Positions 60,584 through 64,000 of a stretch of DNA of 64,000 nt are shown here, one piece after another. The notes beneath the pieces were generated by a model. The model was not told the origin of the DNA. It saw nothing but the letters and a program-made list of their open reading frames with translations, and ran no database searches. Each line of letters begins with the position of its first letter. Position 1 is the first letter of the stretch. The stretch is from NCBI GenBank assembly GCA_016177705.1, contig JACOUT010000003.1, forward strand, positions 372,001 through 436,000. The letters are read 5' to 3'. This stretch comes from Deltaproteobacteria bacterium. Its GTDB lineage: Bacteria > Myxococcota > UBA727 > VGSZ01. The position numbers were made by a program, and so were the translations under genes.

Positions 60584-62713
60584 TCACGGCGCGCCAAGCA
60601 GGGTTCGGTACTGCTCGAGGAAGGCCCGCTGATCGACGGGCGAGATGGTGTCGTCGAGCACGGCCGACTCCGTGAGCAACGCGAGCTCGCGCTCCATGCG
60701 CGCGCGCGCGTCCTGCCGCCCTCCCTCATCGACCGCGAGCAGCACGTCACAGGCCGCCGCCAGCAGCCGGTAGCGGGCCGCGGTGGCGATGAACCACTCG
60801 AGGTCGTGCGCCAGGCGCGCACCGACCGATTCGTCGGCGACCTGGCCGACGACCTCGAGCCAGCGTCGTTCCGCCTGCTGCAACAGCGCGATCGAGTCGT
60901 CGAGCCCGCGGAACGTCGAGCGGAAACCGGCGCGCGCCGAGTAGCCGCCCGGCAAGAGCTGCACGCCCCCGACGCGGTAGCGCTCGATGAACGCGTCGGC
61001 CTGTGCGCGCGTATACGGCGGCTCGGCCCATAGTTGCTCCTGCAACACCACCCACGAGAGGGAGTCGATGCCGAACAGTTGCTGGGCGTTGTCGACCGAG
61101 CTGGCCATCAGCTCATGGACCTCGCGCCAGGCGCTGCCGACCTCACCGAAGCGCTCGGTGAACCACTCGCCGGTGATGTGCTCGGCGGCGGCGTGCGGGC
61201 GGCCCTCGAGGTTGCGCCAGGCGAGCTTGGCCACGAGCGCGTTGGTCAGGCCGCGCGGGCCAGGGTTGTCGGCGAGCGGGTGCATCCAGGCGAACAGCCC
61301 GCTGCGGCCGGCGGTCAGTACCTCGTAGTCGTGCGCCAGGTGCTGCGCGTGGGTGAGCGCGACGGCGCCGAACGTGGAGACGTTGTAGTACTCGACGACG
61401 CCGAACGAGAAGGGCGCGCGCGCGCGCCACTCCTCGAGCGCGGCGAGCAGCTCGCGGTTCTTGTCGCGGTCCGCCAGCGCCTCGTCGATCGCCCCCGACC
61501 AATCGCGTTCGATCGGATAGAAGACGTGCAGGTAGTCAGCGGTCGCCAGCTCGTCGATGAGCGCCTCATTGGTCGGCGGCTGCATGGTCAGGAAATACGA
61601 GATGCCCGCCACGGTCACCGGTCGGTTCAGCCGCCCCTCGCGCCAGGCCTCGCGCAGCGCGCGACAGAGCACGACGTAAAGGTGCAGCAGGTTGTCGGTC
61701 TCATTGCCGACCTGGCGGGCGCGCTCACTCTGATCGAAGGCGTTGAAGCGGTCGTCGGCCGGCCAGATGTTGAGCACGTCGACGTCGGCGAGGTCGCCGT
61801 CCACCAAGCGCTCCAGCATGCGCTCGGCGAAATAGGCTGCGGCGCCCGGGACGCCGAACGCCGGGTTGAAATACGCCCCGGTCGCTTCGATGGGTCGACG
61901 CGTTCCGTCGATGAGGGCGAACCAGTCGGGGTGCTCGTCGAACAGCCCCGGCCGCGAAAACTCCTGTTGCACTAGCTCGTGGCCGCCCTGCCAGCACAGA
62001 ACGCCCAGACGCGCGCCGAGCGCCGGGCGCGCACGGCCGCCGACGTTCAGGCGATTGCGCGCCATCCACCAGACGTACTCGTCGTCGAGGAGCTGATCGC
62101 CGTAGATCCAGAATCCGCGACGCGCCACGTTCGGCAGCTCGCGCACCGCGGGCCACTCGACGAGGCGCTCGCCGGAGAGCGACGGCACCACCGCGTGATC
62201 GGGTGACGGCCAGTCGAAGCCGAGCGCCTCGAGCAAGCGAAAGCTGCCGTACAAGACGCCTACCCGCGACGGCGCGCTCACCCACACGCGTCCGTCGTCC
62301 GGCGTGATGGCGTAGCCCTGCGCGCCCAGCGGCTCATGGTCGATGCGCGCGCCGGCACTCGTCGTGATGCCCTGCTCGTCGAGCACGAGCGCGATCGCCG
62401 GGCCTTCGCTCGGCTGGTTGACGGCTACCTGCACGTCGATGCCGGCTCGGCGCAGGTGCTCCTGTAGCTCGAGCGCCGCCGTGGCGAGAGTGATGGCGGC
62501 AGCACGATCGAGGTCGGCGCGCCAATCGATAAGGTCCGCGTCCGCGAGCGCGGACGCAACCGAATCGTACGGCGCCAGGTCGACCTCGACCGTGCGAGGC
62601 AGCGCGAACGTCTGCGCCGATGGCGAGGCGGGCGCCGCCGAGGGCGCGCGGCCGGTGCACGTGAGCGTCGGCCACAAGAGCAGGCAGCCGGCGACGAGCC
62701 ACGCGACCCGCAT
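60584..62713 (-). CDS. DUF4838 domain protein, exported
   Basis: 709 aa. A hydrophobic N-terminus (about 3-18) suggests export; LVAGC at 6-10 is too early for a lipobox and LTC at 17-19 is a poor one, so it may be anchored or cleaved. An N-terminal segment (about 70-150) resembles the GH20/GH67-type N domain. The body has HPDWFALIDGTRRP and NIWPADDRFNAF, as in DUF4838 proteins, which are considered glycosidase-like barrels of unknown substrate. It lies between wbpD and wbpE in the polysaccharide operon, so it may cut or modify the polymer made here. Confidence 0.7.
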   Translation of the reverse strand: MRVAWLVAGCLLLWPTLTCTGRAPSAAPASPSAQTFALPRTVEVDLAPYDSVASALADADLIDWRADLDRAAAITLATAALELQEHLRRAGIDVQVAVNQPSEGPAIALVLDEQGITTSAGARIDHEPLGAQGYAITPDDGRVWVSAPSRVGVLYGSFRLLEALGFDWPSPDHAVVPSLSGERLVEWPAVRELPNVARRGFWIYGDQLLDDEYVWWMARNRLNVGGRARPALGARLGVLCWQGGHELVQQEFSRPGLFDEHPDWFALIDGTRRPIEATGAYFNPAFGVPGAAAYFAERMLERLVDGDLADVDVLNIWPADDRFNAFDQSERARQVGNETDNLLHLYVVLCRALREAWREGRLNRPVTVAGISYFLTMQPPTNEALIDELATADYLHVFYPIERDWSGAIDEALADRDKNRELLAALEEWRARAPFSFGVVEYYNVSTFGAVALTHAQHLAHDYEVLTAGRSGLFAWMHPLADNPGPRGLTNALVAKLAWRNLEGRPHAAAEHITGEWFTERFGEVGSAWREVHELMASSVDNAQQLFGIDSLSWVVLQEQLWAEPPYTRAQADAFIERYRVGGVQLLPGGYSARAGFRSTFRGLDDSIALLQQAERRWLEVVGQVADESVGARLAHDLEWFIATAARYRLLAAACDVLLAVDEGGRQDARARMERELALLTESAVLDDTISPVDQRAFLEQYRTLLGAP

Positions 62714-62715
62714 GA

Positions 62716-63303
62716 TCACGGGCCCGGCTCGATCAGGGTGAGCCGCTCGCCTGCCAACCGGTAGCGATCGCCGGTGTGCGGACACACTGCGTCGGCGTGA
62801 CCGGTGAGCGGCAGCTCCAGCCGTTCACCGAAGCGGCTCATCCAGCCGCGCTGGCGTGCCGGCACGCCGAGCATCAAGGCGAAGTCCGGCACGTCGCGCT
62901 GCACTACCGCCCCAGCGCCGACGAACGCGTAGCGCCCGATGGTGAGGCCGCAGACGATGGTGCAGTTGGCGCCGAGCGTGGCGCCGCGCTTCACCATGGT
63001 CTCTCGGTACTCGCCCTTGCGCGGGATGGCGCTGCGCGGGTTGTAGACGTTGGTGAACACCATGCTCGGGCCGCAGAAGACGTCCGCCTCGAGGTGGACG
63101 GCGTCGTACACCGACACGTGGTTCTGGATCTTGACGTTGTCGCCGATGGTGACGTCGTTGCCCACGAACACGCCCTGGCCGAACGAGCAGCGCGCGCCGA
63201 TGCGGGCGCCGGCCGAGATGTGCACCCAGTGCCACACGCGACAGTCGTCACCGAGCGTGGCACCTTCGTCGACGATCGCGGTCGGGTGGATTGTGGTCGC
63301 CAT
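62716..63303 (-). CDS. wbpD: Left-handed beta-helix N-acetyltransferase, WbpD-like
   Basis: 195 aa. Hexapeptide repeats ([LIV]-G-x4 type) across about 8-150; [24 protein letters not shown] and [17 protein letters not shown] are those of WbpD-type UDP-3-amino-sugar acetyltransferases, using acetyl-CoA. A C-terminal basic/Gly segment has an extra HTGDRYRL strand. It is the first gene of the operon; upstream is a 129-bp divergent gap with TAGCAG near the start. Confidence 0.88.
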   Translation of the reverse strand: MATTIHPTAIVDEGATLGDDCRVWHWVHISAGARIGARCSFGQGVFVGNDVTIGDNVKIQNHVSVYDAVHLEADVFCGPSMVFTNVYNPRSAIPRKGEYRETMVKRGATLGANCTIVCGLTIGRYAFVGAGAVVQRDVPDFALMLGVPARQRGWMSRFGERLELPLTGHADAVCPHTGDRYRLAGERLTLIEPGP

Positions 63304-63432
63304 GGGCCGACTGCTAGCACAGCGATCGAGTGGGTCCAGCCACGGGGCGACGGCTCATGCTGCAGCCCGCACCGACGGCGGACTTTTCCTCGGTGGAATG
63401 CTAAGGGCCCACGATTGCCCCGGGGAGTCGCC

Positions 63433-64000
63433 TTGCTCGGCCCGCAGTACCTCGTCTCGCGTCTCCTCAAGAAGTCTCGCGGCAGCGCCGTCGCCGACAG
63501 CCGCATCGACCCCTCCTCGAAGGTGGAGTCGGGCAGCACCGTGGTGCGATGCGTGTTCGCGCGTCACTCCTTCTGCGGCTACGACTGCACGCTGGTCGAC
63601 TGCGACGTCGGCCCCTTCGTGTCGATCGCCAACCGCGTCAGTGCCGGCGGCGCGCGCCACCCCATGGAGTACGTCTCGACCAGCCCGGTGTTCCTGTCAC
63701 ACCGCGACAGCGTCAGGACCAAGCTCGCGCGGCACCCCTACGATCCTCGGGTCAAGACGGTCATCGGCGCCGACGTCTGGATCGGCGAGGCAGCCCTCCT
63801 CAAGGGCGGCATCACCATCGGACCCGGCGCGGTCATCGGCATGGGCGCCGTCGTCACCAAGGACGTCGAGCCGTACGCCGTCGTGGCCGGCAACCCCGCG
63901 CGCACCGTTCGGCAGCGCTTTGCGCCGCAGGTCGCGGAGGCGCTGCTGAAGATGGCGTGGTGGAAGCTGCCCGACGAGGAGCTGCGCCGCCTCGCCCCGC
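63433..64000 (+). CDS. CatB-like (XAT) hexapeptide acetyltransferase, partial
   Basis: 189 codons visible, running off the right edge. Hexapeptide repeats with FCGYDCTLVDCDVGPFVSIA, VIGADVWIGEAALLKGGITI and VVAGNPARTVRQRF are typical of the xenobiotic/CatB-type acyltransferase branch, which O-acetylates sugars, antibiotics or lipid A precursors. The TTG at 63433 is taken as start because GGGGAG lies 5 bases before it and the fold starts soon after; no ATG is in frame upstream. Divergent from the polysaccharide operon, it may acetylate its product. Confidence 0.8.
   Translation, partial: MLGPQYLVSRLLKKSRGSAVADSRIDPSSKVESGSTVVRCVFARHSFCGYDCTLVDCDVGPFVSIANRVSAGGARHPMEYVSTSPVFLSHRDSVRTKLARHPYDPRVKTVIGADVWIGEAALLKGGITIGPGAVIGMGAVVTKDVEPYAVVAGNPARTVRQRFAPQVAEALLKMAWWKLPDEELRRLAP

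Overview
The window is very GC-rich, densely packed chromosomal DNA from a bacterium that is most likely a member of the Myxococcota (delta-proteobacterial lineage). This is inferred from gene content, not from a marker gene. The indicators are two Ser/Thr kinases with TPR-type regions, lipoproteins with Glu-Gly runs after the lipidated Cys or with Cys-rich repeats, a MopE-like metal-binding surface protein, MYXO-CTERM-like tails (Cys, Gly-rich patch, hydrophobic helix, Arg cluster), and a Lys/Ala/Pro histone-H1-like tail on an ordinary enzyme domain. No rRNA, tRNA, CRISPR array, insertion sequence or prophage was seen. Many gene pairs overlap as ATGA, GTGA or TGATG, so translational coupling is widespread.

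Layout. 1-4312 (minus): part of a myo-inositol catabolic operon (iolB-iolD-iolE-transaldolase) that leaves the left edge. 4374-7881 (minus): mltG and a large MopE-type lipoprotein. 7900-12972 (minus): livH-livM-livG of a branched-chain-amino-acid-type ABC importer, coupled to a class III aminotransferase and a kinase-like protein; no livF and no binding protein. 13024-15791 (minus): a zinc-ribbon protein, a membrane protein and hemN. 15835-16065: a trinucleotide repeat and a structured inverted-repeat element. 16192-19309 (minus): a secreted GH31 glycosidase and a lipoprotein. 19420-21748 (plus): mgtE-rnhA-folK. 21745-24039 (minus): a secreted subtilase. 24261-29630 (plus): a GspF-like protein, a DUF4159/VWA pair, an AHSA1 protein with a histone-like tail, and a GIY-YIG protein. 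29314-32372 (minus): a kinase and two tandem paralogous secreted proteins. 32500-36458 (minus): class I aldolase, a Cys-rich lipoprotein and an MFS transporter. 36503-39342 (plus): M14 peptidase and an unknown protein. 39344-43911 (minus): a second kinase and a large lipoprotein. 44174-44824 (plus): SDR protein. 44832-46301 (minus): L,D-transpeptidase. 46462-47988 (plus): hybrid histidine kinase.

47995-63303 (minus) is the most coherent system: 13 co-directional, tightly spaced or overlapping genes for a Wzx/Wzy-dependent surface polysaccharide. They include wbpD- and wbpE-like genes (3-amino sugar), a secreted DUF4838 protein, flippase, polymerase, wbuX-wbuY-wbuZ (acetamidino group), fnlA-fnlB-fnlC (UDP-L-FucNAc), a WbuB-like glycosyltransferase and a Wzi-like outer-membrane protein. 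The block order wbuXYZ-fnlABC-wbuB is that known for L-FucNAm O-antigens, so an L-FucNAm-containing polymer is predicted. A divergent acetyltransferase gene runs off the right edge.

Across the window, several genes lacking a Shine-Dalgarno sequence carry a TAGCGT-like -10 hexamer only 5-9 nt (five times exactly 6 nt) before the start codon, which suggests leaderless transcripts.
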